A stretch of DNA of 64,000 bases. It comes from BP-464 sp045805505 (GTDB lineage Bacteria; Actinomycetota; Thermoleophilia; Solirubrobacterales; Solirubrobacteraceae). The translations under genes were made by a program, and so were the position numbers. The DNA lies in assembly GCA_045805505.1 (NCBI GenBank), contig JBJMLA010000141.1, forward strand, positions 76,599 to 140,598. The letters run 5' to 3'. The notes under the pieces were generated by a model. It ran no database searches and was not told the origin of the DNA. It worked only from the letters and a program-made list of their open reading frames with translations. Positions 50,989 through 59,074 of this stretch are shown piece by piece (within the stretch, counting starts at the first letter, position 1; every line of letters starts with the position of its first letter).

Positions 50989-51668
50989 AGCGAATGCTCC
51001 TGGCCGGGATCGAGCACCGCGACCTGGGCGATGCCCGCGTGCTCGACGTCGGCCTTGAAGGCCTGTGCGTCGGTCTCGATCGGCGGGAACGTGTCGTAGT
51101 GGCAGGGGATGACCAGGTCCGCGCCGATCAGGCGCGCGGCCTCGACGCCGTCGAAGCGATCCATCGTGTAGTGCCCGCCGACGCACAGCAGCGCGGCGTC
51201 GAGCCGGCCGCGCTTGCCGGCGAGCGCGAGGTCGGAGAACAGCGCGGTGTCGCCCGTGTGGTAGATCCGCTTGCCGCCGAACTCGATGACGAGGCCGGCC
51301 GGCGTGTTGACCGTCCCCTTGGGCGTCGTGGAGGTGTGCCAGGCCGGCGTCAGCCGCACGCTGCCCCAGTCGAACGCCACCGTGCCGCCGATGTTCGGGT
51401 CGAAGACCTGGTGGCCGTCGGGGAGGTCCTCGGCGAGCTCCTCGGCCAGCTCGACGATGGCGAGGACCGGAGCGCCGGTGCGCTTGGCGATGTCGACGGT
51501 GTCGCCGATGTGGTCGGCGTGGCCGTGGGTCAGCAGGATGGCGTCGGCCTGCACCTCGTCGGCGGTGGCCGCGGCCTTGGGGTTGCCGGTCAGGAACGGG
51601 TCGACCAGGATCGTCGTGCCCTCGTGCTCGAGCGCGAAGGCGGAGTGGCCGAGGAAGCGGATGTTCAT
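50985..51668 (-). CDS. UPF0173 metal-dependent hydrolase (metallo-beta-lactamase fold)
   Basis: 227 residues. 'MNIRFLGHSAFALEHEG', 'ILVDPFLTGNP', the metal motif 'LTHGHADHIGD' (H-x-H-x-D-H), 'WHTSTTPKGTVNTPAG' and 'IYHTGDTALFSDL' match the UPF0173 family of small cytoplasmic hydrolases of unknown substrate. It overlaps its neighbours at both ends (ATGA and GTGA), so the three genes form one translational unit. Confidence 0.92.
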   Translation of the reverse strand: MNIRFLGHSAFALEHEGTTILVDPFLTGNPKAAATADEVQADAILLTHGHADHIGDTVDIAKRTGAPVLAIVELAEELAEDLPDGHQVFDPNIGGTVAFDWGSVRLTPAWHTSTTPKGTVNTPAGLVIEFGGKRIYHTGDTALFSDLALAGKRGRLDAALLCVGGHYTMDRFDGVEAARLIGADLVIPCHYDTFPPIETDAQAFKADVEHAGIAQVAVLDPGQEHSL

Positions 51669-51997
51669 GCGGGGGGATCTCCCTGTTCGAGTTCTCTGGC
51701 GAGCTCCAGGCCGACAGCCACGCCCACGAGCATCCCGAGGCGGGTCTCCTCGGCCAGCAGCGTGCGCAGCGCCATCGCCCGCTCGCCGGGGTCGGCGATG
51801 GCGGCGGTCTTCTCCACCTGCCCTTCATGGGCTTCGCTGAACCAGCCGCCCGCGTCGAGCGCCTCGTTGAGGATCCGCTGCAGGCCGGGGGCGGCGTGGG
51901 TCACGACATCCTGCGCGTGGGCGAAGCGGTCCGGCTCAGCGGTCAGCGCCTGCACTGCGGCGTCGACTTCTTCGGCGGTGAATCGGCGGTCCGGCAC
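51665..51997 (-). CDS. conserved-looking hypothetical protein
   Basis: 110 residues from a GTG at 51997; an ATG at 52045 would overlap the divergent selD start, so I prefer the shorter form. Helical, acidic, no membrane segment or recognised motif ('RRFTAEEVDAAVQALTAEPD'). First gene of the operon with the UPF0173 hydrolase and the Lrp-like protein; function unknown. Confidence 0.65.
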   Translation of the reverse strand: MPDRRFTAEEVDAAVQALTAEPDRFAHAQDVVTHAAPGLQRILNEALDAGGWFSEAHEGQVEKTAAIADPGERAMALRTLLAEETRLGMLVGVAVGLELARELEQGDPPA

Positions 51998-52017
51998 GTT
52001 CGTGTGACGATACCCCG

Positions 52018-53022
52018 GTGACCATCCCGCTGACCTCCCTGTCACACGGCGCCGGCTGCGGCTGCAAGCTCCCGGCCGCCGCGCTGCACCCGATCGTCGC
52101 CGCCCTGCCGGCGGTGCGCGACCCGCGCGTGCTCGTCTCGGCCTCGACCGCCGACGACGCCGCGGTGGTCCAGGTCGCGCCCGACCTGGCGATCGTGCAG
52201 ACCGCGGACTTCTTCACGCCGATCGTCGACGACCCCTACGACTTCGGGCGGATCGCGGCGTGCAACGCGCTGAGCGACATCTACGCGATGGGCGGCGAGC
52301 CGGTCTCGGCGCTCAACCTCGTCGCCTTTCCGTTGGAACGGCTCGGCGGGGAGGTGCTGAGCGCGATCCTCCGCGGTGCTCACGACATGGTGGCGGCTGC
52401 CGGAGCCTCGACGGTGGGCGGGCATTCCATCGACGACCCCGAGCCCAAGTTCGGGCTCTCGGTGATGGGGGTGGTGCATCCCGACGCGGTGCTGCGCAAC
52501 GCGACGGGGCGGGTCGGCGACGGGCTGGTGCTGACCAAGCCCTTGGGCGCCGGCGTGATCGCCACGGGCATCAAGCGCGGGCTGGTCTCCGAGGAGGTGG
52601 TGGCCGAGGGCATCGCGGTGATGACCACGCTGAACGCCGCGGCGCTGGCCGATGCGCGCGAGGCGAACGCCTCGGCCCTGACCGACGTGACGGGCTTCGG
52701 GCTCCTGGGCCACCTGCACGAGATGGCGCTGGCGTCCGGCTGCGCCGCCGAGGTCTCGGCCGAGGCGCTGCCGGCGATCGACGGGGTGTTGGACCTGCTG
52801 GAGGCCGGCGCCGACGTGGTGGCCGGCGGGACGCGCCGCAATCGCGACTACGCGGAGACCTTCACGACGTTCGCCGCCGACGTCGCCGAGCCGCGGTGCT
52901 GGCTGGCCTGCGACGCGATGACCTCCGGCGGGCTGCTCGCCGCCGTTCCCGGCGCGATGCGCGGCACGGCGATCGGCCGCCTCACGGCCGGCGAACCGGG
53001 GCACATCACCGTCGTGTCCTGA
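52018..53022 (+). CDS. selD: selenide, water dikinase SelD
   Basis: 334 residues, GTG start. The active-site segment 'SHGAGCGCKLPAAAL' places the catalytic Cys at 14 and the essential Lys at 17. Purine-binding and metal motifs are present: 'TADFFTPIVDDPYDFGRIAACNALSDIYAMGG', 'GGHSIDDPEPKFGL' and 'TDVTGFGLLGH'. It makes selenophosphate from selenide and ATP for selenocysteine or selenouridine synthesis. The catalytic position is Cys, not Sec. No selA, selB or tRNA-Sec is seen in the window. It is divergent from the UPF0173 operon with only 20 bp between starts. Confidence 0.95.
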   Translation: MTIPLTSLSHGAGCGCKLPAAALHPIVAALPAVRDPRVLVSASTADDAAVVQVAPDLAIVQTADFFTPIVDDPYDFGRIAACNALSDIYAMGGEPVSALNLVAFPLERLGGEVLSAILRGAHDMVAAAGASTVGGHSIDDPEPKFGLSVMGVVHPDAVLRNATGRVGDGLVLTKPLGAGVIATGIKRGLVSEEVVAEGIAVMTTLNAAALADAREANASALTDVTGFGLLGHLHEMALASGCAAEVSAEALPAIDGVLDLLEAGADVVAGGTRRNRDYAETFTTFAADVAEPRCWLACDAMTSGGLLAAVPGAMRGTAIGRLTAGEPGHITVVS

Positions 53023-53053
53023 CCAGTGGGCCATAGTGGCCCAAAACCCAGGA
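53018..53053. terminator. palindromic bidirectional terminator sharing TGGGCCATAGTGGCCCA
   Basis: An inner perfect palindrome (53027-53043) with TAG loop sits inside a TCCTG/CAGGA outer pair, between convergent selD and the lipoprotein gene. The inner 17 bp are identical to 37155-37171. Confidence 0.7.
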
Positions 53054-53482
53054 TCAGAGCTTCGCGCAGGCCTCCAGGCCGGCGTCCTGGGCGAGGCTCT
53101 TGCGGCGGTCGCTGGCCTCGTTGGCCTCGGCGAGCAGGCGCTGCACCTCGCCGGAGTCGGCCTTCTCGGCGGCGGCGCGCAGCGCCTCGGCGCGGGCCAC
53201 CGTCTTGTCGGCGGCGTCGCGGAACGTGGCGAACGCGTCGGCCTTGTCGCCGGGCGGGTCGAGCCCGTCGATGCGCTTGACCGTGTCGCGCAGCACCGGC
53301 AGCGCCTTCTCGATGTAGGGGCCGAGGTCCTTGACGTGCGTGGGCTGGCCGAGCTTGGCGATCGCGGCCGAGTAGTCCGTGCAGATCGCGTTGCCGGCCT
53401 TCTCGTAGACCGCCGGGTCTCCCCCGTCGTCGCCGCCGCAGCCGGCCAGCGCGACGAGGCCGACGAGCAGCGCCCGGCGCAT
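53054..53482 (-). CDS. small lipoprotein, unknown
   Basis: 142 residues. Signal peptide with lipobox 'LVALAGCGGDDGG' (Cys at 15), so it should be lipid-anchored outside the membrane. The mature part is helical with two further cysteines ('NAICTDYS', 'LEACAKL'), a pattern common in actinobacterial DUF-type lipoproteins of about this size. It starts at the last base of the rhomboid-like gene (TGATG overlap). Confidence 0.8.
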   Translation of the reverse strand: MRRALLVGLVALAGCGGDDGGDPAVYEKAGNAICTDYSAAIAKLGQPTHVKDLGPYIEKALPVLRDTVKRIDGLDPPGDKADAFATFRDAADKTVARAEALRAAAEKADSGEVQRLLAEANEASDRRKSLAQDAGLEACAKL

Positions 53483-54246
53483 CAGTCCGGGACGCGCGCG
53501 AGCACGTGGCCGACGACGAGGCCCACGAGGATCCCGACGCCGCCGGCGACCCAGCTGGCCAGCGGGAAGAACGCCGGCATCAGGAAGATCACGGCGCTGA
53601 TCACCGCGGCGCCCAGGAGGTCGCCCTCGTAGTCCTGGCCGCGGCGCGCGGCGACCATGTCGCGCACGACCCAGGCGCAGAGCATCGCCAGCGCCGCGCC
53701 GTTGGCGCCGACCAGCGGGCCGCCCTCGACCTCGACGGCCAGCGCCAGGCCGCCGATGCCCCCGAGCACGAACAGCAGGATCACCGGCACCGGCCCGTGA
53801 CGGCGCTCGAGCAGCCAGCCGAACACGCCGACGCCGACGAGCACCGCGAGCTGGTACCAGGCGTTGAAGTAGGCGAAGACGCCGTAGAGGACCTTCTCGG
53901 GCTCGGCGGAGACGTCGAACGGGATGACGTCGAAGTCGTCGATCCAGACGAGCGCCAGCCACATGAACATCGACAGGCCGACGATGACGATCGTCGCCCA
54001 GGGCTTCGCGCCGAACGCCGGCGCCGAGAGGCCGGGCACCCGTCGCTCGCGGGCGATGCGCGGCTCGCGGACCTTCTTGACCCGCCCGCCGCGGCGGACC
54101 TTGGGCTCGGAGATCGTCCCGTCGCGCTCGATCTTCGGCGCGCGCTTGCGCAGCCGGGTACCGCAGTACGGGCACTCCGTGATGTAGGGAGATACCTCGG
54201 CGCCGCAGTTCTTGCAGACGACGAACAGATCGGGGCCGGACGCCAT
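53482..54246 (-). CDS. rhomboid-like membrane protein with zinc ribbon, probably catalytically inactive
   Basis: 254 residues. An N-terminal zinc ribbon CKNCG...CPYCG (11-29) and a basic linker precede about six membrane helices (from residue 83). The helix-4 position that carries GxSG in rhomboid proteases reads 'LVGANGAALAMLCAW', so the catalytic serine is replaced by Asn182. The HGPVPVILLFVLGG segment before it is rhomboid-like, and a histidine is present in the last helix (GHVLAR). A pseudoprotease that binds membrane clients is the likeliest role. Confidence 0.75.
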   Translation of the reverse strand: MASGPDLFVVCKNCGAEVSPYITECPYCGTRLRKRAPKIERDGTISEPKVRRGGRVKKVREPRIARERRVPGLSAPAFGAKPWATIVIVGLSMFMWLALVWIDDFDVIPFDVSAEPEKVLYGVFAYFNAWYQLAVLVGVGVFGWLLERRHGPVPVILLFVLGGIGGLALAVEVEGGPLVGANGAALAMLCAWVVRDMVAARRGQDYEGDLLGAAVISAVIFLMPAFFPLASWVAGGVGILVGLVVGHVLARVPD

Positions 54247-54274
54247 GCCCGTCCGATTCTACGGTCCGCGGGGG

Positions 54275-55375
54275 TCAGGCCCCCGTGGCTTCGACGATCT
54301 CCGCCATCACTTCGCGGAGATCGTGGTTGGCCTCGTAGACCACGACCTGGCGCTCGGCGCCGCTGCCCTTCTCCAGGAGGTCCTCGATCCCCGCCAGGTC
54401 AGCGGCCGAACCGACCTGCTCGGCGTGCTCGCGCAGGCGGTCGAGCAGCCGGCGGGCCAGATCCTTGGTGGCGATGCGGTCACCCGACGGCAGGTCGACG
54501 AGCTCTCCGCCGAGGCCGTGGCGGGCGGCCAGCCACTTGTTCTCGTCGAGGATCTGAAACGAGTAGTGCGGCAGCTCCACGCCGGCCTCGTAGCCCGCGG
54601 CGAGCTCGTGGACCATCGCCTGGATGAGCGCGGCCAGGGCCATCGTGTGCTCGACGCGGGTCTGGGCGTCGCAGACCCGGATCTCGACCGTGCCGAACTT
54701 CGGGTGGGGCCGGACGTCGTACCAGAGGTAGGTGTAGTCGGCCATGACGCCGGACTTGACCATGAACTCGATCTGGCGGCTGTAGTCGTCCCAGTCGCGG
54801 TACTCGGGCGGCACGCCGACCCGGGGGAACGCGCGGAAGATCGGCGTGCGCGTCGACATCAGTCCGGTCGCGTCGGCCCGCCAGAACGGGGAGTTCGCGC
54901 TGAGCGCCAGCAGCACGGGGAGGTGCACGCGCATGCCGTTGGCCACGTGGATGGCCTTGTCGGGGTCGTCGAGGCCGACGTGGACGTGCAGCCCGAAGAT
55001 CAGCTCCTGGCGGGCGACGAAGCGCAGCGCGCTGATCAGCTCGCGGTAGCGGGGCCGCGCGACGATCCGCGCGTCCTCCCACATCGCGAACGGGTGGGTG
55101 CCCGCCGAGCCGATCGTCAGCCCCTTGCCGGAGGCGTTGGCGATCACCTGGCGGCGCAGCCCGCGCAGCTGCGCGCCGGCCTCGGCGGTGTTCGCGCACG
55201 GCTTCGTGGCGATCTCGAGCACCGACTCCATGAGCTCAGGCTTGATCTCGCCGTCGGTCGCGTCCTCCAGCAGGGACTCGATCGCGTTGACGAGCTCGAG
55301 CGAGCCCTGGTCGACGATCATGAGCTCCTCCTCGATGCCGATCGTGAAGCTCGGCCCGGTGAAGTGGTGCTCCAT
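54275..55375 (-). CDS. carboxylate-amine ligase, GCS2 family (YbdK-like)
   Basis: 366 residues. Family features: 'FTIGIEEELMIVD' (glutamates of the metal site), 'GSAGTHPFAMWEDARI', 'GLHVHVGLDDPDKAI', 'PIFRAFPRVGVPPEYRDWDDY' and 'FGTVEIRVCDAQTRVEHTMALA'. YbdK-type enzymes have weak glutamate-cysteine ligase activity. In a mycothiol-type actinobacterium the true product is uncertain. Cytoplasmic, monocistronic. Confidence 0.9.
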   Translation of the reverse strand: MEHHFTGPSFTIGIEEELMIVDQGSLELVNAIESLLEDATDGEIKPELMESVLEIATKPCANTAEAGAQLRGLRRQVIANASGKGLTIGSAGTHPFAMWEDARIVARPRYRELISALRFVARQELIFGLHVHVGLDDPDKAIHVANGMRVHLPVLLALSANSPFWRADATGLMSTRTPIFRAFPRVGVPPEYRDWDDYSRQIEFMVKSGVMADYTYLWYDVRPHPKFGTVEIRVCDAQTRVEHTMALAALIQAMVHELAAGYEAGVELPHYSFQILDENKWLAARHGLGGELVDLPSGDRIATKDLARRLLDRLREHAEQVGSAADLAGIEDLLEKGSGAERQVVVYEANHDLREVMAEIVEATGA

Positions 55376-55417
55376 CAGGCGGTGAGACTACCCGTGGCGC
55401 CGGAGTACGATCACCTC

Positions 55418-56503
55418 ATGGCGACTGATGAGATGACGACGAACCGACTCGAAGAGCTGCTGGGCGACGACGCGCAGAGCCTTCTCGAGCACAAGTGCGA
55501 GACGTTCCCCGCGGAGAACCTCCATCTTCCGGGCCCCGACTTCGTCGACCGCGTATGGATCGACTCCGACCGCTCGACCAACGTCCTGCGCAACCTGCAG
55601 TGGCTGGTCAACTCCGGCCGGCTGGCCGGCAGCGGCTACGTCTCGATCCTCCCGGTCGATCAGGGCATCGAGCACTCGGCCGGCGCGAGCTTCGCACCGA
55701 ACCCCATCTACTTCGATCCCGAGAACATCGTGCGGCTGGCCTTCGAGGGCGGCTGCAACGCGGTGGCCTCGACCGTCGGCGTGCTCGGCGCGGTGTCGCG
55801 GAAGTGGGCGCACAAGTTCCCCTTCATCGTCAAGCTCAACCACAACCAGCTGATGACGCTGCCCAACACGTTCGACCAGGTGGAGTTCGCCTCGGTCCAG
55901 CGCGCGTACGACATGGGCGCCGCGGGCGTCGGCGCGACGATCTACTTCGGCTCGCCGGAGTCCAACCGCCAGATCGTCGACATCGCCCGTGCCTTCGAGG
56001 CGGCCCACCAGAAGGGCATGTTCACCGTCCTGTGGTGCTACCTGCGCAACAACGGCTTCAAGGTCAACGGCACCGACTACCACGTCGCCGCTGACCTCAC
56101 GGCCCAGGCCAACCACCTCGGCGTGACGATCCAGGCCGACATCATCAAGCAGAAGCTGCCCGAGAACAACGGCGGCTACAACGTGCTCAACGAGTCCGGC
56201 GCCTACGGCAAGACCAACAAGCTGGTCTACGAGAAGCTGACGACCGACAACCCGATCGACCTGACCCGCTACCAGGTGCTCAACTGCTACCTGGGCCGCG
56301 CCGGGCTGATCAACAGCGGCGGCGCCTCCTCGGGCGCGACGGACCTCGCCGAGGCCGTCAAGACCGCGGTCATCAACAAGCGCGCGGGCGGCATGGGCCT
56401 GATCTCGGGCCGCAAGGCCTTCCAGCGCCCGATGGACGAGGGCATCGGCCTGCTCAACGCCATCCAGGACGTCTACCTGTCGCCGGAAGTGACCGTCGCG
56501 TAG
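55418..56503 (+). CDS. fbaB: class I fructose-bisphosphate aldolase (FbaB/DhnA type)
   Basis: 361 residues from ATG 55418 (a GTG at 55394 is the alternative). 'VSILPVDQGIEHSAGASFAPNP', 'LAFEGGCNAVASTVGVLG', 'PFIVKLNHNQLM' and 'TIQADIIKQKLPENN' (Schiff-base lysine region) are typical of the archaeal/FbaB class I aldolases. It cleaves fructose-1,6-bisphosphate to DHAP and glyceraldehyde-3-phosphate. It has its own downstream hairpin and is divergent from the GCS2 gene. Confidence 0.92.
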   Translation: MATDEMTTNRLEELLGDDAQSLLEHKCETFPAENLHLPGPDFVDRVWIDSDRSTNVLRNLQWLVNSGRLAGSGYVSILPVDQGIEHSAGASFAPNPIYFDPENIVRLAFEGGCNAVASTVGVLGAVSRKWAHKFPFIVKLNHNQLMTLPNTFDQVEFASVQRAYDMGAAGVGATIYFGSPESNRQIVDIARAFEAAHQKGMFTVLWCYLRNNGFKVNGTDYHVAADLTAQANHLGVTIQADIIKQKLPENNGGYNVLNESGAYGKTNKLVYEKLTTDNPIDLTRYQVLNCYLGRAGLINSGGASSGATDLAEAVKTAVINKRAGGMGLISGRKAFQRPMDEGIGLLNAIQDVYLSPEVTVA

Positions 56504-56515
56504 CGAAGTCGTTGC

Positions 56516-56543
56516 ACGCCCCGGTGCATGCGCGCCGGGGCGT
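56516..56543 (+). terminator. terminator-like hairpin after fbaB
   Basis: 9-bp perfect stem ACGCCCCGG/CCGGGGCGT with a 10-nt loop, 12 bp past the fbaB stop. An in-frame ATG for the next gene (56528) falls inside the loop, which argues for the later start of that gene. Confidence 0.7.
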
Positions 56544-56551
56544 CGCGCAAG

Positions 56552-57061
56552 ATGTCCGTCGTGAGGGCCCTGCGCCGTCTCCTGCCCGTCGTGATCGCCC
56601 TGGTGGTGGCGGTGGGCCTCGTGCTGCGCGCCGGCGAGGACGACACGCTGCCGCCCTCGCACGCCACCGTGGTGCGCGCGGTCGACGGCGACACGATCGT
56701 CGTGCGGCTGCCGTCGGGGACCGAGGAGCGCGTGCGCTACGTCGGGATCGACACGCCCGAGTCGGTCAAGCCGGGCACGCCGGTCCAGTGCTTCGCCAAG
56801 GCCGCCTCGGACGCCAACGCGGCCCTGGTCGAGGGCCGGCGGGTGCGGCTGGTCCGCGACGTCTCCGAGCGCGACCGCTACGGGCGCCTGCTCGCCTACG
56901 TCTACCGCGACGACGACGACCTGCTCGTCAACGAGGAACTGGTCCGCCAGGGCTACGCCCACGCCACGCCCTATCCCCCGGACGTGCGCTACGAGAGCCG
57001 CTTCAGGACCCTCGAGCGAGAGGCCCGCGAAGCCTCCAGGGGGCTCTGGAAGGCCTGCTGA
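56552..57061 (+). CDS. thermonuclease family (SNase-like) protein, exported or membrane-anchored
   Basis: 169 residues from ATG 56552 (56528 and 56561 are alternatives). A single hydrophobic N-terminal segment (about 10-27) precedes an SNase OB-fold: 'VVRAVDGDTIVVRLPSG', the catalytic arginines in 'RYVGIDTPES' and 'RDRYGRLLAYVY', and 'VNEELVRQGYAHATPYPPD'. These are calcium-dependent nucleases that cut DNA and RNA outside the membrane. Confidence 0.9.
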   Translation: MSVVRALRRLLPVVIALVVAVGLVLRAGEDDTLPPSHATVVRAVDGDTIVVRLPSGTEERVRYVGIDTPESVKPGTPVQCFAKAASDANAALVEGRRVRLVRDVSERDRYGRLLAYVYRDDDDLLVNEELVRQGYAHATPYPPDVRYESRFRTLEREAREASRGLWKAC

Positions 57062-57080
57062 GCGGTACGCTCCAGGAGCA

Positions 57081-57320
57081 ATGCGGATGCGTCAGAGCCT
57101 CGCAGAGCTGGAGCGCGCCTTCGTCGAGGAGGCGCAGGTCGAGCAGGTCCGCGCCGTCGAATCGGTGCGGACGACGCAGCTGCGGGCCCGTCAGCGCGAG
57201 ATCGAGAAGATCCACAAGCACGGCACGATGCGGTTCATCGTGCTCGTTCTCGCGCTCATCGGCACCGCCGTCCTCGTGACGGTGGCGATGTTCGAGACGC
57301 TCTATTACGTGATGGGCTAG
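57081..57320 (+). CDS. small coiled-coil membrane protein
   Basis: 79 residues; ATG at 57081 with AGGAG 2-3 nt from ideal spacing. The N-terminal half is a charged coiled coil ('LAELERAFVEEAQVEQVRAV'); a transmembrane helix at about 51-72 ('FIVLVLALIGTAVLVTVAMF') ends the protein. No named family. It follows the thermonuclease gene by 19 bp on the same strand. Confidence 0.7.
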   Translation: MRMRQSLAELERAFVEEAQVEQVRAVESVRTTQLRARQREIEKIHKHGTMRFIVLVLALIGTAVLVTVAMFETLYYVMG

Positions 57321-57339
57321 CCGCCCGGGCGCTGCGGCG

Positions 57340-57579
57340 CTAGGCCGCGGACTTGCCGAGGCGCTCGAGCTCCTCGTCCACCTGGTGGCGCTGACCGCCG
57401 GGCGTGACCTCTCCGCGCTCTGCCTGGATCTCCAGGTAGACCTCCTTGCGGAAGACCGGCACGTCCCGCGGAGCGGAGATACCGAGGCGAACCTTCTCGC
57501 CCATGATCGAGAGCACCGAAACCTCGACGTCGTCGCCGATCATGATGCTCTGGTTGGACTTGCGTGTAAGGACCAACAT
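57340..57579 (-). CDS. csrA: carbon storage regulator CsrA
   Basis: 79 residues with the canonical start 'MLVLTRKSNQSIMIGDDVEVSVL' pattern and 'KVRLGISAPRDVPVFRKEVYLEI'. GGAGGTG lies 8 nt before the ATG. Arg at 'LTRK' and at 'APRDVPVFRKE' are the RNA-binding residues. CsrA dimers bind GGA motifs in mRNA leaders and repress translation; in Gram-positives it often controls flagellin. No flagellar gene is present in this window. Confidence 0.95.
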   Translation of the reverse strand: MLVLTRKSNQSIMIGDDVEVSVLSIMGEKVRLGISAPRDVPVFRKEVYLEIQAERGEVTPGGQRHQVDEELERLGKSAA

Positions 57580-57720
57580 CCGTAAAGGCACCTCCCTGCC
57601 TGCGTCCGGGGACTGGGGTACGTCCTGCCCGCTTCTGATGAACATGAAACCAGTGCGGTCAAGGCTACGCGCTGGTACGCACCGGGCGCCGCCAGCCGCT
57701 GCGCTAGGCTGCGGCGCCAC

Positions 57721-58308
57721 ATGGCACGACGCTCGCTGCGCCCCCATCTCAACCAGATCCGCGGCTGGGTCCGTCAGGGCCGAACCGACGCCTGGATCGC
57801 CCACCAGCTGGAGGTCACCGTCCAGCAGATCGAGTCCTTCAAGCGCGAGAACGACCTCACCGCCGACGGCGACGCCGTCGAGGCGGGAGCCGGTCCCGGC
57901 GTCGACTTCGACGACGAGATCGATCTGCGCGCCGAAGACGACGCGCTGATCGCCGCCGAGCTCGAGGCCGACGCCGCGCGCGCCGCCGAGGAGCCGGAGG
58001 CCGACGACGAGGACGCAGACCTCGACGAGGACGGCGCCCCGCGCCGGCGCCGCGGTCGCCGTGGCGGCCGTCGCCGCCGTGGCGGCGGCAAGTCCGTCGC
58101 GCTCGAGGGCAGCTTCGACCACGGCGAGGAGGGCTACGGGCTGTGGCTCGACCCCGCCATCGCCGACAACCCGGTCTACGCCGAGCACTGGGCGGGCCAC
58201 CGGCCCGTCGAGGTCACCGTCGAAGAGGACCGCATCGTCATCCGCCGCGCCGGTGAGGACGCCGCCGCAGCCGACGATGCGCCGCAGGCGGAAGGCGACG
58301 ACGAGTAG
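57721..58308 (+). CDS. HTH-like protein with acidic linker and Arg/Gly-rich stretch, unknown
   Basis: 195 residues. The N-terminal ~45 residues ('HLNQIRGWVRQGRTDAWIAHQLEVTVQQIESFKREN') look like a helix-turn-helix of the resolvase or sigma-4 type. An acidic segment (about 60-105) and a very basic Arg/Gly run (about 107-122) follow. The C-terminal 60 residues are beta-rich and acidic. The layout suggests a nucleic-acid-binding protein. It is divergent from csrA by about 140 bp and overlaps the next gene by 32 bp. Confidence 0.65.
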   Translation: MARRSLRPHLNQIRGWVRQGRTDAWIAHQLEVTVQQIESFKRENDLTADGDAVEAGAGPGVDFDDEIDLRAEDDALIAAELEADAARAAEEPEADDEDADLDEDGAPRRRRGRRGGRRRRGGGKSVALEGSFDHGEEGYGLWLDPAIADNPVYAEHWAGHRPVEVTVEEDRIVIRRAGEDAAAADDAPQAEGDDE

Positions 58309-59074
58309 TAGCCGCCGCGCGCTCGCCGAGCGCGCGATCACCTTCGAGCGCGAGAACCTCGCGCTCGCCGCCGGTCATGTCGAGGAGCACCCGCTCGGGC
58401 GCTGGATGCGCAACGCGGAGAACCCGCAGATGTGGTCGCTCAACCAGCTCTACGTCGAGGGCCGGCAGCCTGCGCTGGACGCGGCGACGCTGACCGCCGA
58501 GCTCGATCGCGGCCTCGCCGACGCGCGGCACCGCCGCGTGGTGGTCGAGCACGACGCGACGGGACGCGGCCTGATCGACGGGATGCGCGGGGCCGGTTAC
58601 GACGCCATCGCGCTGATGGTCATGGCCCTCGACGAGGAGCCGCCCGTGCCGGCGCCCGGCGCCGCCCGCGAGATCAGCGAGCCCGAGATGCGCGCCCTCG
58701 AGGCCCGCGTCGTCGGCGAGGGCGACATCCCCGCCGCCGACCGCCCGGTGGTGCTGGCCGGCCACGCGCACATGCGCGAGACCATCCCGGGCACCCGCTG
58801 CTTCGCCGGCGTGCTCGACGGCGAGGACGTCTGCCACACCACGCTCTACCTCCACGACGGCACCGGGCAGCCCGAGGACGTCGAGACCCTCGCCGCCGCC
58901 CGCGGCCGTGGCGTGGCCGCCGCGGCGGTCAGCCTGGCCAGCCGCGAGGCCCTCGCCGCCGGCAGCGACCTCGTCTTCATCCTCTGCCACGCCTACGACG
59001 GGCCGTACCCGCTCTATGCGCAGCTGGGCTTCCGCGCCACCGGGCGCTTCTGGACGTTCACCCGTCAGGGGTGA
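58277..59074 (+). CDS. GNAT family N-acetyltransferase
   Basis: 265 residues from ATG 58277 inside the previous gene. The C-terminal half has the GNAT pattern 'DVCHTTLYLHDGTGQPEDVETLAAARGRGVAAAAVSLASREALAAG', with an R-x-x-G-x-[GA] acetyl-CoA-binding run modified to 'ARGRGVAAA', and ends 'PLYAQLGFRATGRFWTFTR'. The N-terminal half looks like a second, degenerate GNAT domain. Substrate unknown. It convergently overlaps the next gene by 17 bp. Confidence 0.78.
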   Translation: MRRRRKATTSSSRRALAERAITFERENLALAAGHVEEHPLGRWMRNAENPQMWSLNQLYVEGRQPALDAATLTAELDRGLADARHRRVVVEHDATGRGLIDGMRGAGYDAIALMVMALDEEPPVPAPGAAREISEPEMRALEARVVGEGDIPAADRPVVLAGHAHMRETIPGTRCFAGVLDGEDVCHTTLYLHDGTGQPEDVETLAAARGRGVAAAAVSLASREALAAGSDLVFILCHAYDGPYPLYAQLGFRATGRFWTFTRQG

